Position numbers and translations under genes: made by a program. A stretch of 64,000 nucleotides of DNA, taken from contig JADJWF010000005.1 in NCBI GenBank assembly GCA_016716505.1, positions 207,079-271,078 of the forward strand. Reading direction: 5' to 3'. The stretch's first letter is position 1. Each line of letters begins with the position of its first letter. Under the pieces are notes generated by a model. It ran no database searches. It was not told the origin of the DNA and saw only the letters and a program-made list of their open reading frames with translations. Below are positions 52,058 to 60,665 of the stretch, piece after piece. The stretch is from Verrucomicrobiota bacterium (lineage in GTDB: Bacteria; Verrucomicrobiota; Verrucomicrobiia; Limisphaerales; J093).

Positions 52058-54112
52058 GTGGCGAGGGACTACGTGTTGCGACGGTTGAAGCGGGAGGTTG
52101 ATCTCCAGATCAACTACGCCGCCGAATTGAATCCGCAGCAACTGGCCGCCGTCACGGCGCCGCCCGGCCCGGCGCTTGTGCTGGCCGGTGCGGGCGCGGG
52201 CAAGACGCGCACGTTGACCTACCGTGTCGCCTGGCTGATCGAACAGGGCGTCGCCCCGGAGAAGATTCTGTTGCTGACGTTCACCAACAAAGCCGCCCGC
52301 GAGATGATGCACCGGGTTGCGGAACTGCTCGGCCAGGAACTCGACACGCTCTGGGGCGGGACGTTTCACTCGGTCGGCAATCGTGTCCTGCGCCGCCACG
52401 CGGACCGCCTGGGCTGGCAGCGCGACTTCACCATCCTCGATCGCAACGATGCCGAGGATTTGCTCAGCGCCTGCCTCGGTGAGGCGAAGATTGACGTCAA
52501 AGCCACCCGCTTCCCCAAGCCCGACGTCTTGATGTCCATCTTCTCGCTCGCGGCCAACACGGGCCGCCCGATTGCCCAGGTGCTGGAGCGGCAGTTCAAG
52601 CATTTCGCCGGGCTGACGGCACCGATTGAAGATCTTGAACGCCGCTACACCGCCCGGAAACAGGCCAGCGGCGTCATGGACTTCGACGACCTCCTCGTGC
52701 TCTGGCTGCGGCTCCTGCGCGACGACGTCGAGGTGCGGGACCTGTACCAACGGCGCTTCCAGTTCGTGCTGGTGGACGAGTACCAGGACACGAATCAACT
52801 CCAGTGCGACCTGATTGATCTGCTTGCTGGCCGGCACCACAACGTCATGGCCGTCGGTGACGACTCGCAAAGCATCTATTCGTGGCGGGGGGCGAACTTC
52901 CAGAACATCCTCCGGTTCACCGACCGGCACCCCAACGCCGCGATCTACAAGATCGAGACCAATTACCGCAGCACCCCGGAGATCCTGGCGCTCGCCAACG
53001 CGGCCATCGCGGCGAACCTGAATCAGCACAAGAAGCAACTGGTCGCCGTCCGCAAATCCGGCCCGAAGCCCGCGCTGGTCCGCTGCCCTGACGCGGCGAC
53101 GCAGGCGGCCTTTGTCGCGCAACGCGCGCTCGAATTGCGCGAGGAGGGCGTGTCGCTGAACGACATGGCGGTGCTATACCGCTCGCACTTCCACGCCCTG
53201 GAACTGCAGCTCGAGCTGACCCGGCGCAACATCCCGTTTTCCATCACCAGCGGCATCCGCTTTTTCGAGCAGGCGCACATCAAGGATGTGACGGCGTTTC
53301 TCAGGCTGCTCTGCAATCCGCGCGACGAACTGGCCTTCAAGCGGCTGGCGCGAATGTTGCCGGGCATCGGACCGAAGGCCGCGGACAAGCTGTGGGCGCG
53401 CTTCAGCGAGCAGCTTCCCGCGACCCCGCCCCCCGCCGCCGACCGTGACGAAGCTTCCGCCCCCCCGCTCCTCCTTGCCCCCGCCCTTCAAGCAGCGGCC
53501 GAGGTGGTGCCGAAGAAATCCGCCGTTCCGTGGGCGCAGTTCGTGGCCACCGTGGCGCAACTCGAGTCGCCGGCGTTGCGCGGGCGCACCGCCGAGATGC
53601 TTCGGCTGATCGTCGAGGCGGTGTACGAGGAATACGCGGAAGCCAACTTCCCCAACGCCCCGGCGCGGCTGGACGACATCGAACAACTCGCGAGCTACGC
53701 GGCCCAGTTCCAGAGTCTCGAGGAGTTCCTCACCCAGCTCGCGTTGTTGACCAACGTCGAAGCCGAAGCGGACAGCCGGCAGACCGGGGACGACGAGAAA
53801 CTGCGGCTCTCGACGATCCATCAGGCCAAGGGACTCGAATTTGACGTGGTCTTCGTGATCATGCTGTGCGAGGGCCTGTTTCCCTCCGGCCGGTCGGTGG
53901 AGTCTCCGGAGGCGATCGAGGAGGAGCGGCGGCTGTTCTACGTGGCCATCACGCGGGCCAAGGACGAGCTTTACCTCAGCTACCCCCTGATCCGCGCGAC
54001 CGCCGGCGCCGGGGGCGATTACTTCCAACAGCCTTCCCGCTTCCTGCTCGAACTGCCGGATGAACTCGTCGAGGAATGGAACCTCACCGAGGCCGCTGAA
54101 GGGCCGTTTTGA
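52058..54112 (+). CDS. UvrD/PcrA-family ATP-dependent DNA helicase
   Basis: A 684-residue superfamily 1A 3'-to-5' helicase acting in repair, restart or plasmid replication. Motifs in order: Q-motif LNPQQLAAV, Walker A AGAGAGKTRTL (about 45), Ia LLLTFTNKAAREMM, II VDEYQDTNQLQ, III GDDSQSIYSWRGA, IV IETNYRSTPEI, V STIHQAKGLEFDVVFV, VI EERRLFYVAITRAKDELYL. A Pro/Ala-rich insertion (about 455-485) lies in the C-terminal 2B region. It is shorter than E. coli UvrD (720) and lacks a long C-tail. GTG start at 52058, confirmed by the absence of an ATG closer to motif I. It follows an independent RNA candidate. Confidence 0.93.
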   Translation: MARDYVLRRLKREVDLQINYAAELNPQQLAAVTAPPGPALVLAGAGAGKTRTLTYRVAWLIEQGVAPEKILLLTFTNKAAREMMHRVAELLGQELDTLWGGTFHSVGNRVLRRHADRLGWQRDFTILDRNDAEDLLSACLGEAKIDVKATRFPKPDVLMSIFSLAANTGRPIAQVLERQFKHFAGLTAPIEDLERRYTARKQASGVMDFDDLLVLWLRLLRDDVEVRDLYQRRFQFVLVDEYQDTNQLQCDLIDLLAGRHHNVMAVGDDSQSIYSWRGANFQNILRFTDRHPNAAIYKIETNYRSTPEILALANAAIAANLNQHKKQLVAVRKSGPKPALVRCPDAATQAAFVAQRALELREEGVSLNDMAVLYRSHFHALELQLELTRRNIPFSITSGIRFFEQAHIKDVTAFLRLLCNPRDELAFKRLARMLPGIGPKAADKLWARFSEQLPATPPPAADRDEASAPPLLLAPALQAAAEVVPKKSAVPWAQFVATVAQLESPALRGRTAEMLRLIVEAVYEEYAEANFPNAPARLDDIEQLASYAAQFQSLEEFLTQLALLTNVEAEADSRQTGDDEKLRLSTIHQAKGLEFDVVFVIMLCEGLFPSGRSVESPEAIEEERRLFYVAITRAKDELYLSYPLIRATAGAGGDYFQQPSRFLLELPDELVEEWNLTEAAEGPF

Positions 54113-54190
54113 AGCGCGGCGACGCGTTCGGGGCAAGTCACCGCGCGCCCGCCTCGACACTCCGGCGGGCCGCTCGTATCGTTCGCCCAG

Positions 54191-54994
54191 ATGAGTTTGG
54201 TCAACCAACCGCTGGTAATTGCCGGTCGGGAATTCCAGTCGCGCCTGCTGGTGGGGACGGGGAAGTTCGCCTCGCCCGAAGCGATGCGCGACGCGCTGGC
54301 CGCCAGCGGCACGCAGTTGGTCACGGTGGCGCTGCGCCGCGCGGACCTGACCGGTCGCAAGGATCCGTTCGCGAACATTCTCGATTTCATTGACCCCGAC
54401 CGCTACCTGCTGTTGCCCAACACCAGCGGTGCCATGAATGCCGGCGAGGCGGTGCGGCTCGCGCGATTGGCGGCGGCCGCAGGACTGCCCAAGTGGGTCA
54501 AGCTCGAGATTCATCCCGATCCGCGTTACCTCCTGCCCGACCCGATTGAGACGTTGGCGGCCGCCGAAGTGTTGGTGAAGGAAGGCTTCACGGTGTTGCC
54601 CTACATCAACGCCGATCCCGTCCTCGCCAAGCGCCTGCAGGAAGTGGGCTGCGCCACGGTCATGCCGCTGGGATCGCCCATCGGTTCCAATCGCGGCGTC
54701 CAGACGCGGGATCAGATTCGCATCATCATCGAACAGGCCACAGTGCCAGTCGTGGTGGATGCCGGTCTGGGCGCGCCCAGCCACGCGGCGGAAGCGATGG
54801 AACTGGGCGCCGACGCGGTGCTGGTGAACACCGCGATCGCGGTGGCCGGCGATCCCTGCCGCATGGCAATCGCTTTCAAGCTGGCGGTGGAGGCCGGTCG
54901 CGCCGCGTATGAGATTGGCCTGGCCGAGCGGTTGGAGACCGCCAACGCGACCAGTCCGTTGACCGCCTTCTTGGACGCGGTGCCGGTTTCCTGA
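54191..54994 (+). CDS. thiG: Thiazole synthase
   Basis: A 267-residue ThiG that forms the thiazole phosphate of thiamine from DXP, dehydroglycine and the ThiS thiocarboxylate. The fold is a TIM barrel: SRLLVGTGKFASPEAM at the start, the Schiff-base lysine in PKWVKLEIHPD, PLGSPIGSNRGV and the phosphate-binding VVVDAGLGAPSHAAEAMELG. Length is normal. No thiS, thiH, thiF or thiC lies next to it, so the pathway is dispersed. The 78-nt spacer after the helicase is too short for a TPP riboswitch. ATG at 54191. Confidence 0.96.
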   Translation: MSLVNQPLVIAGREFQSRLLVGTGKFASPEAMRDALAASGTQLVTVALRRADLTGRKDPFANILDFIDPDRYLLLPNTSGAMNAGEAVRLARLAAAAGLPKWVKLEIHPDPRYLLPDPIETLAAAEVLVKEGFTVLPYINADPVLAKRLQEVGCATVMPLGSPIGSNRGVQTRDQIRIIIEQATVPVVVDAGLGAPSHAAEAMELGADAVLVNTAIAVAGDPCRMAIAFKLAVEAGRAAYEIGLAERLETANATSPLTAFLDAVPVS

Positions 54995-55008
54995 ATCGGG
55001 GAGGCGTC

Positions 55009-56037
55009 ATGAGTGGTTCCTCAATTCCCCCCGCCCGCGTGCGTGACCTGGTGGCGGCCTTTTCGCGCGTCCGCGTGCTGGTGGTGGGAGACGTGATGCT
55101 GGACCGGTTTGTCTGGGGCACCGTGAACCGGATTTCGCCGGAAGCGCCGGTGCCGGTGGTCGAGTTCGTCCGGGAAAGCGCGATGCCGGGGGGCGCGGCA
55201 AACGTGGCCCGCAACCTCACCGCCTTGGGCGCCGGCGCGGCGATGTTCGGCGTGGTGGGACCGGACGCCGCGGGGCGCGAACTGGTCAGGCTGCTCGGAG
55301 ACAGCGGCGCGGATTGTTCGGGGATCATCCGCACGCGCGATCGGATGACGAGCATCAAGACCCGGGTGATCGCGCAACAGCAACAGGTCGTTCGCGTGGA
55401 CCGGGAAAGCCGCGGCGAAGTGGCATCCGCGATCGAGACGCGCCTGCTCCGCGCCGTTCAAGGCGCGCTTTCCGAGGCGGACGCCGTAGTGGTGGGCGAT
55501 TACGGCAAGGGCACGGTGACCCAAAACTTGCTCGATGGGCTGCGCCGCGCGTGCCGCGAGCGGGGCCGCTGGTTAAGTCTGGACCCCAAACCGGTTCGCC
55601 GGCTCGATCTCTCCGGTCTGTCCCTGATCACGCCGAACCGGAAGGAAGCGTTCGAACTGGCGGGTATGCCCGATCCGGGGCGGGCCGCGCCTCCGTTGAA
55701 GGATTCCGCATTGCTGGCGGCGGTCGGGCGTCTGCTTGAACAGTTTTCGCCCGCTTTGTTGCTGGTCACGCTGGGCGAACAGGGAATGCTGCTTTGCCAG
55801 CGCGGGCAGACGCCGCATCACATCCCCACCGTAGCCCACGAGGTGTTCGATGTGTCCGGCGCGGGCGACACGGTGATCGCCACGTTCACCCTGGCCGTTG
55901 CCGCCGGAGCCTCGCCGCTGGAGGCGGCGATCTTGTCCAATCATGCGGCCGGCGTGGTGGTGGGCAAGGTCGGCACCGCGGTCGTCACCCCGCAAGAACT
56001 GCTCGCCAGCTTCCGGCGTCGCGGAGGTGAATCGTGA
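55009..56037 (+). CDS. rfaE1: D-glycero-beta-D-manno-heptose-7-phosphate kinase
   Basis: A 342-residue PfkB-family kinase with the RfaE1 (HldA/HldE kinase domain) layout, which phosphorylates heptose-7-P at C1 for ADP-heptose and LPS inner core. Recognisable parts: VVGDVMLDRFVWGTVNRISPEAPVP-type start (only pieces quoted), GGAANVARNLTALG, YGKGTVTQNLLDG, and the C-terminal PfkB signature FDVSGAGDTVIATF. It has no cytidylyltransferase domain, so RfaE2 must be separate. It begins 14 nt after thiG; the GTGA overlap with gmhB couples kinase and phosphatase. Confidence 0.93.
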   Translation: MSGSSIPPARVRDLVAAFSRVRVLVVGDVMLDRFVWGTVNRISPEAPVPVVEFVRESAMPGGAANVARNLTALGAGAAMFGVVGPDAAGRELVRLLGDSGADCSGIIRTRDRMTSIKTRVIAQQQQVVRVDRESRGEVASAIETRLLRAVQGALSEADAVVVGDYGKGTVTQNLLDGLRRACRERGRWLSLDPKPVRRLDLSGLSLITPNRKEAFELAGMPDPGRAAPPLKDSALLAAVGRLLEQFSPALLLVTLGEQGMLLCQRGQTPHHIPTVAHEVFDVSGAGDTVIATFTLAVAAGASPLEAAILSNHAAGVVVGKVGTAVVTPQELLASFRRRGGES

Positions 56038-56648
56038 GCGCGGGAGCCCCGGGAGAAGGTCCAGCCAGCCGCCGCGCGGTGTTTCTCGACCGCGACGGCG
56101 TCATCAACGAGGACCGGCACTACATCAGCCGGGTCGAGGACTTTGTGCTGTTGCCGGGGGCGATCGAGGCGATGCAGCGGCTGCAGACAGCGGGGTTTCT
56201 CCTGATTCTGGTCACCAACCAGTCCGGCATCGGCCGGGGCTACTACACCGAGGCGGACATGCACCGGGTCCACCAGCATCTTGAGGCGCAGATGGCGCGG
56301 TCGGGTGTCTCCTTCGCGCGCATCTACTTCGCTCCCGAGGCCCCGGACCAGCCGAGTCACGGCCGCAAACCGTCGCCGCAATTCGTCTTCGACGCCCGCG
56401 ACACCTTCGGCCTCGACCTCCGCCGGTGCTATTTCGTCGGCGACAAGTGGATTGATGTCCAGTGCGGCTGGAACGCCGGGGTGCGCCGGAGCGTGCTGGT
56501 TCGCACCGGGTACGGCGCCGAGACGGAACGCGAGCACCGCGCGGATCTGTCGCGTGTCGTGGTTGTGGACGATCTGCCGGCGGCGGCGGCATGGATCCTG
56601 AACGACGCTGCTGGTCAGATGGGGGGAAACGCGGGCGATGCTGCCTGA
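56034..56648 (+). CDS. gmhB: D,D-heptose 1,7-bisphosphate 7-phosphatase (GmhB/HisB-like HAD)
   Basis: A 204-residue HAD phosphatase of the GmhB/HisB-N family, which removes the 7-phosphate from heptose-1,7-bisphosphate right after the kinase encoded upstream. Motifs: nucleophile and general acid in FLDRDGVINED, VTNQSGIGRGYY, the lysine and loop in HGRKPSPQF, and GDKWIDVQCGWNAG. The usual zinc-binding Cys/His loop of GmhB is absent: the segment is YFAPEAPDQPSHGRKPS, without Cys. The GTG start (56034) overlaps the rfaE1 stop. Function by context is strong; the missing zinc site is noted separately. Confidence 0.9.
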   Translation: MSAGAPGEGPASRRAVFLDRDGVINEDRHYISRVEDFVLLPGAIEAMQRLQTAGFLLILVTNQSGIGRGYYTEADMHRVHQHLEAQMARSGVSFARIYFAPEAPDQPSHGRKPSPQFVFDARDTFGLDLRRCYFVGDKWIDVQCGWNAGVRRSVLVRTGYGAETEREHRADLSRVVVVDDLPAAAAWILNDAAGQMGGNAGDAA

Positions 56649-57357
56649 TGCCACCCAGCATTACCGGGGGGACGCGGGCCGGCACTACCACGCCAGCAAA
56701 CGGGCCCTTCCCGCTGCAGCGGTGCCGTGGGTCGCGCGGCGGCGTGCGGAAAAGCTGCAACCCTACGTCAACGACGGGGACGTCGTTTTCGAGTACGGCG
56801 TGGGGCTGGGCTGGAACCTTGCTCAGTTGCGTTGCCGGCGGAAGATGGGCTGCGATGTGGGCGAGTTTCTCGCCGACAGCTTGCGGGACACTGACATCGA
56901 ATTCGTGTCCGATCCCCGCTCGCTGCCCGATGAACTGGCCGATGTGGTCGTGTGTCATCACACGCTCGAACACCTGCTCGCACCCGCCGAGGCCCTGACC
57001 GAAATGCGCCGCCTGCTCCGTGAGGCGGGCCGGCTGGTCGTTTTCGTGCCTTACGAGAAGGAACGCCGCTATCGGCGGTGGCGTCCTGACGAGCCCAATC
57101 ATCACCTGTACTCGTGGAACGCACAGACCCTGGCGAACCTTGTGGCCGAGTGCGGGTTCACCGTCGAGTCGGCCACAATTCAGGAGTACGGCTGGGAACG
57201 GGTCGCGGCGGTGTGGGCGTGCCGCTTCCGGCTGCCGGAGCTTGGATTCCGCATCATTCGCCGCGCGGGCAGCCTGGTTTTCCCCTTGCGGGAAGTCCGG
57301 GTGATCGCGACCAAGCCAGCCGATCCGCCAGCCGCCCGGCCGGGAAGCGGCGTGTAA
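56638..57357 (+). CDS. Class I SAM-dependent methyltransferase
   Basis: A 239-residue methyltransferase-11-like protein. The SAM motif I is VFEYGVGLGWNLAQL (about residues 50-64), an acidic-glycine variant, followed by motif near DELADVVVCHHTLEHL and LLREAGRLVVFVPYE. It overlaps the end of gmhB by 11 nt and is probably in the same operon, so the substrate may be a surface sugar or lipid carrier. The HxH and LEHL arrangement is typical for glycan- or polyketide-linked O-methyltransferases. ATG at 56638. The exact substrate is unknown. Confidence 0.83.
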   Translation: MLPDATQHYRGDAGRHYHASKRALPAAAVPWVARRRAEKLQPYVNDGDVVFEYGVGLGWNLAQLRCRRKMGCDVGEFLADSLRDTDIEFVSDPRSLPDELADVVVCHHTLEHLLAPAEALTEMRRLLREAGRLVVFVPYEKERRYRRWRPDEPNHHLYSWNAQTLANLVAECGFTVESATIQEYGWERVAAVWACRFRLPELGFRIIRRAGSLVFPLREVRVIATKPADPPAARPGSGV

Positions 57358-57365
57358 CCCGGGCG

Positions 57366-57839
57366 CTACACGTCTATCACCGGTCCGTCGCCTGGCGGTG
57401 GGCGTCGGCGCGGGCCGGGTTCCACGCTGGGGCGAACGATCGTGGCGCGAAACCGGGACATGCCCAACGCGAGGTGACCAAACAGAGTCACGAGGCTGAT
57501 CACCACGCTGCCCCAGAACGCCGGCCAGAAACCCGCGACGTGAAACGACTTCACCACCGCGCCCACGAGGTAAAGCAGCAGCGCGTTGATGACCAACACC
57601 CAGAGACCGAACGACGCCACAATCAGCGGCAGCGAGAACAACAGCAGCAACGGTCGGAGAAAGGCATTGAGCGCTCCCAGAAGCAGCGAGGCCACCAGCA
57701 GGCCGCCGAACGAGTCATAGCTCAGCCCGCGCACGACGTGGGCCGCAACCAGCACGCCGACAGTGGTCACGGCCCAGCGTTGTAGAAAGGCTGGGCCGGA
57801 CCCGCGCTCGAAGCCGAATCGTTGCTGGGGATCAAGCAT
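57366..57839 (-). CDS. Phage-holin-4-like (PF04020) membrane protein
   Basis: A 157-residue protein with four predicted transmembrane helices (AVTTVGVLVAAHVVRG, LLVASLLLGALNAFLRPLLL, LIVASFGLWVLVINALLLYL and FWPAFWGSVVISLVTLFGHL). The LNAFLRPLLLLFSLPL segment is diagnostic for the PF04020 holin_4/Mem_trans family, which in most bacteria is a chromosomal membrane protein of unknown role rather than a phage holin. The C-terminus is Pro/Arg-rich and cytosolic. ATG at 57839. It converges on the methyltransferase and is divergent from the Ig-repeat gene. Confidence 0.88.
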   Translation of the reverse strand: MLDPQQRFGFERGSGPAFLQRWAVTTVGVLVAAHVVRGLSYDSFGGLLVASLLLGALNAFLRPLLLLFSLPLIVASFGLWVLVINALLLYLVGAVVKSFHVAGFWPAFWGSVVISLVTLFGHLALGMSRFRATIVRPSVEPGPRRRPPPGDGPVIDV

Positions 57840-58146
57840 CCGTGAGCCCGAATGTCCGCCGCTGGAACGCCCCAGGCAAGCTTCACGCGCACCCAGGGCC
57901 GGGGCATCCACCCGAATCGGCGGATAAGCCGCTTACGGTGGCGCCAACGGAGATGGGCCAGGAGGCCGTCCCCGGCTGCTGCGGATCCATGCTTTGCAGT
58001 GTGATTGAGCCCCAGACTCTTCGCCACCAACCGACCATCAAAGAAACGCCGGCCGGGGGCCGAAGGAGCAATGAGGGCATGATCCACCCCTTGCGGGTTC
58101 CAAAAAGCTTTTGTCCACGACGGAGCGGTTGGCTAGCCTGCCCTTC
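57840..58146. other. Divergent intergenic region with a probable promoter for the Ig-repeat gene
   Basis: 307 bases without a gene. At its right end TTGTCC (58111-58116) and TAGCCT (58134-58139), 17 nt apart, form a promoter whose start point would fall right at the GTG (58147), so the transcript would be almost leaderless. Confidence 0.5.
58111..58139 (+). promoter_or_regulatory. Putative promoter placing the start of transcription at the start codon
   Basis: -35 TTGTCC (58111-58116), 17-nt spacer, -10 TAGCCT (58134-58139), 7 nt before the GTG start of the Ig-repeat protein. There is no room for a ribosome-binding site, so a leaderless mRNA is inferred. Confidence 0.45.
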
Positions 58147-60585
58147 GTGAAGAGCATCAAAGTCCTTTCCCCGGCGGCGTGGCGCTGGTTTTCGATCCTC
58201 GCGGGCGTGTGGACCATCGTCTGTTCGGGTCAAGTAACGACCAACGTCCTGAACGACGGTCTGACCACCGATGGCCTGACGCGCCTGCAGAGCCGATTCG
58301 GCGCGGGCGGGCAGGAAATCCTGCTGTACCCGGAGGGGACCGCCGGAGGGCTCGTGGCCGAGCAGACAGATGGTTTCACCGATTTTGCCCTGCACGCCAC
58401 GTGGTACGTGCCGTCGGTCCGCGTGGTGAGTCCGTCCTACACCGTGAGTGCGGAAGCGCGACCAGCGGGCGAATACCCGGAAACCCGCGTCGGCGTCCTG
58501 GGGTGGCTGGACCCGGAGGGCGGCAAGGGAATCGCTCTGCGGGTGCGCCCGAACCCGGTGGACAACCGCTTTGAGATCAGCGTGGTGGATTTCGCCGCGG
58601 CGACCGACTTCGAGAGTGATTCCATGACGGGCCTCTTCAACCTCGACGGCTCGCCGGCCGACGCGCAGCCCGGCTCGGGGCAAGCAGAAGGCGGCGCGTA
58701 TTCGGCGGCAGCGTTTGCCACCTTCGTGCTGGAATTCAACCCACCTTCCCCGGCCGACCTCACGGCGTTGCCGGAGGCCACCGCTCGGGTCCGGGGTCGC
58801 GTGCTCCAAGCCGATGGCAACTCGCAACTCGTTCAGGTCGGTGGAACGATTGAACTGCTCACCACGCTGCCCGTGCCCGTTCAACACCAAGTCGGCTACT
58901 ATGCGAATTGGAACTCGAATCTTGTCCCCGGAGCGACCATCGGCACGGTGCGGATGCTGACCATCACGGGCGTGATCGAGCAGGTGAACCAACGTCCGCT
59001 CGTCGCGCTCACCAGTCCGGCGGCCGGCGCCACGAGCCGCGAGCCGGGGTCGTTTCAACTGGCTGCCACGGCCAGCGATCCGGACGGCACTATCGTCAAG
59101 GTTGATTTCCTTCTGAACGGGCAGATCGTGGGCTCGGTGGTGGGCGGCCCGCCCTACCAGTTCACGGTGGCCAACCTGCCCCCTGGCGATTACCAGCTCG
59201 CCGCCCGCGCGACCGACAATCTCGGTGCCACGACAACCAGCGAAGCGGTGTCCGTCCGCGTCCTGCCCAACCAACCGCCGACGGTCGCGATCACGAGTCC
59301 CGCCAATGGCGCGCAGTTTGTCGGGCCCGCGAGTTTTGATTTGATCGCGACGGCCAGCGACCCGGACGACGCGGTGGTGTCGGTCGAGTTTTTCCGGGGC
59401 GAGGTCAGTCTGGGCACCGATACGGAGGCTCCCTATCAGGTCACCGTCACGGACCTGCCGGTCGGAACGCACGTGTTCACGGCCAGGGCTACCGATGCCC
59501 GCGGCGCGACCGGAACATCCGCCCCGATTTCGGTTCAGGTCCGCGCGAATCAGCCGCCCTTGGTCTCCGTCACCAGCCCAACCGCCGGGGCGGAGTTCAT
59601 CGCGCCCGCCGAATTCGATTTCATTGCGCAGGCCAGCGACCTCGACGGCGCAGTAGCTCGGGTGGAGTTTTTTGCCGGGGAAACGCCCTTGGGAACGGTG
59701 ACGCAGGCGCCCTTCGTTTTCCGCGTGACCAACCTCGCGGCCGGAGCGTACCGCCTGACCGCGCGAGCCACTGACAACCGCGGGGCATCCGCCGTGTCCG
59801 AACCGGTGAATATCCTCGTTCGCCCGAATCAGCGGCCGACCGTGACCATTTCGCAACCGTCCGACGGCGCGAAGTTCGACGCGCCTGCTTCATTCACGCT
59901 GGCCGCCAACGCCACCGATGCCGATGGACAGGTGGCCAACGTGGAGTTCCGGCAGGATGGCGTCGTGATCGCCACCGTGGCCACGCCGCCGTATGAGACC
60001 GCCGTGGCGGGTCTGGCAGCCGGTCGGTACGTGTTCGAAGCGGTGGCCACCGACGACCGCGGCGCCACTTCCGAAGTCGCCAGCGTGGCGGTCGAGGTCG
60101 TCAGTGCCGTGGTGCAACCGCGCTTGACCAATCTGACGCGATTGCCCAGCGCGGAGAACTTCCAACAGCTTCAGGTCACCATCGAAGGCAAACCGGGCGC
60201 GACCTATGTCGTCGAACGCAGCTCTGACTTGGTGACCTGGAACCCGGTCGAAACGGTCACCCTCCAGACGACGACGCTGGTTCGCACGTATCCGCGCGAG
60301 GCGACCGCGCGTTTGGTGGTGCTTCGCCTGCGTGAAGGTTCTGTCCCGTCGTCGCCGCCAACCTTGACCGGACCACAAGCCCTGCCCAGCCCGGACAATT
60401 TCCAACAATTCCGATTCACCGCGAGCGGTCTGAGCGGACGGCGCTACAAGGTCGAGTCCTCGGCGGATCTGCGATCGTGGACGGAAGTGGCGACCGGCAC
60501 GGCAACGACCGACACGGTCACGTTCACGTATCCAAAGAGCGCCTCTTCGGTCTCGTTGTTCTACCGCGTCGCCATCCTCCCGTAA
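58147..60585 (+). CDS. Secreted protein with four Ig-like repeats and two C-terminal modules
   Basis: An 812-residue exported protein. A signal peptide (SIKVLSPAAWRWFSILAGVW, about 3-30) precedes a unique beta-rich domain (about 40-270). Four Ig-like (Big/PF17957-type) repeats follow (about 281-650), each beginning NQxPxVxxTSPxxGA and containing ATASDPDG or variants, with a period of 93-94 residues. Two related C-terminal modules come next (LTRLPSAENFQQLQVTIEG and QALPSPDNFQQFRFTASG), both with SADLRSW or SSDLVTW and a final FYRV, a module common in secreted Verrucomicrobiota proteins. The GTG start (58147) is chosen for the signal peptide over the TTG at 58111. A surface or adhesion role is inferred. 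Confidence 0.8.
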   Translation: MKSIKVLSPAAWRWFSILAGVWTIVCSGQVTTNVLNDGLTTDGLTRLQSRFGAGGQEILLYPEGTAGGLVAEQTDGFTDFALHATWYVPSVRVVSPSYTVSAEARPAGEYPETRVGVLGWLDPEGGKGIALRVRPNPVDNRFEISVVDFAAATDFESDSMTGLFNLDGSPADAQPGSGQAEGGAYSAAAFATFVLEFNPPSPADLTALPEATARVRGRVLQADGNSQLVQVGGTIELLTTLPVPVQHQVGYYANWNSNLVPGATIGTVRMLTITGVIEQVNQRPLVALTSPAAGATSREPGSFQLAATASDPDGTIVKVDFLLNGQIVGSVVGGPPYQFTVANLPPGDYQLAARATDNLGATTTSEAVSVRVLPNQPPTVAITSPANGAQFVGPASFDLIATASDPDDAVVSVEFFRGEVSLGTDTEAPYQVTVTDLPVGTHVFTARATDARGATGTSAPISVQVRANQPPLVSVTSPTAGAEFIAPAEFDFIAQASDLDGAVARVEFFAGETPLGTVTQAPFVFRVTNLAAGAYRLTARATDNRGASAVSEPVNILVRPNQRPTVTISQPSDGAKFDAPASFTLAANATDADGQVANVEFRQDGVVIATVATPPYETAVAGLAAGRYVFEAVATDDRGATSEVASVAVEVVSAVVQPRLTNLTRLPSAENFQQLQVTIEGKPGATYVVERSSDLVTWNPVETVTLQTTTLVRTYPREATARLVVLRLREGSVPSSPPTLTGPQALPSPDNFQQFRFTASGLSGRRYKVESSADLRSWTEVATGTATTDTVTFTYPKSASSVSLFYRVAILP
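58987..60105 (+). repeat. Four tandem Ig-domain repeats (279-282 nt period)
   Basis: Protein-level tandem repeats within the secreted Ig protein. The units begin at 58987, 59269, 59548 and 59827, each with AAC-CAA or AAT-CAG codons for NQ. Spacings are 282, 279 and 279 nt. DNA identity between units is moderate, which argues for old duplication rather than recent copy-number change. Confidence 0.8.
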
Positions 60586-60665
60586 GTTGAACGCCCGGCT
60601 GCCAACGCGTCGGGTTCTGCTCCCGGACGCTTGTCAGTCCGAACGCGCCTGACCACACTCGCAGC

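Noticed and set aside
54113..54190. TPP riboswitch before thiG
   Set aside because: Only 78 nt separate thiG from the helicase stop and no CUGAGA-type core is present.
57366..57839. Prophage holin
   Set aside because: The PF04020 family is mostly chromosomal and no other phage gene is nearby.
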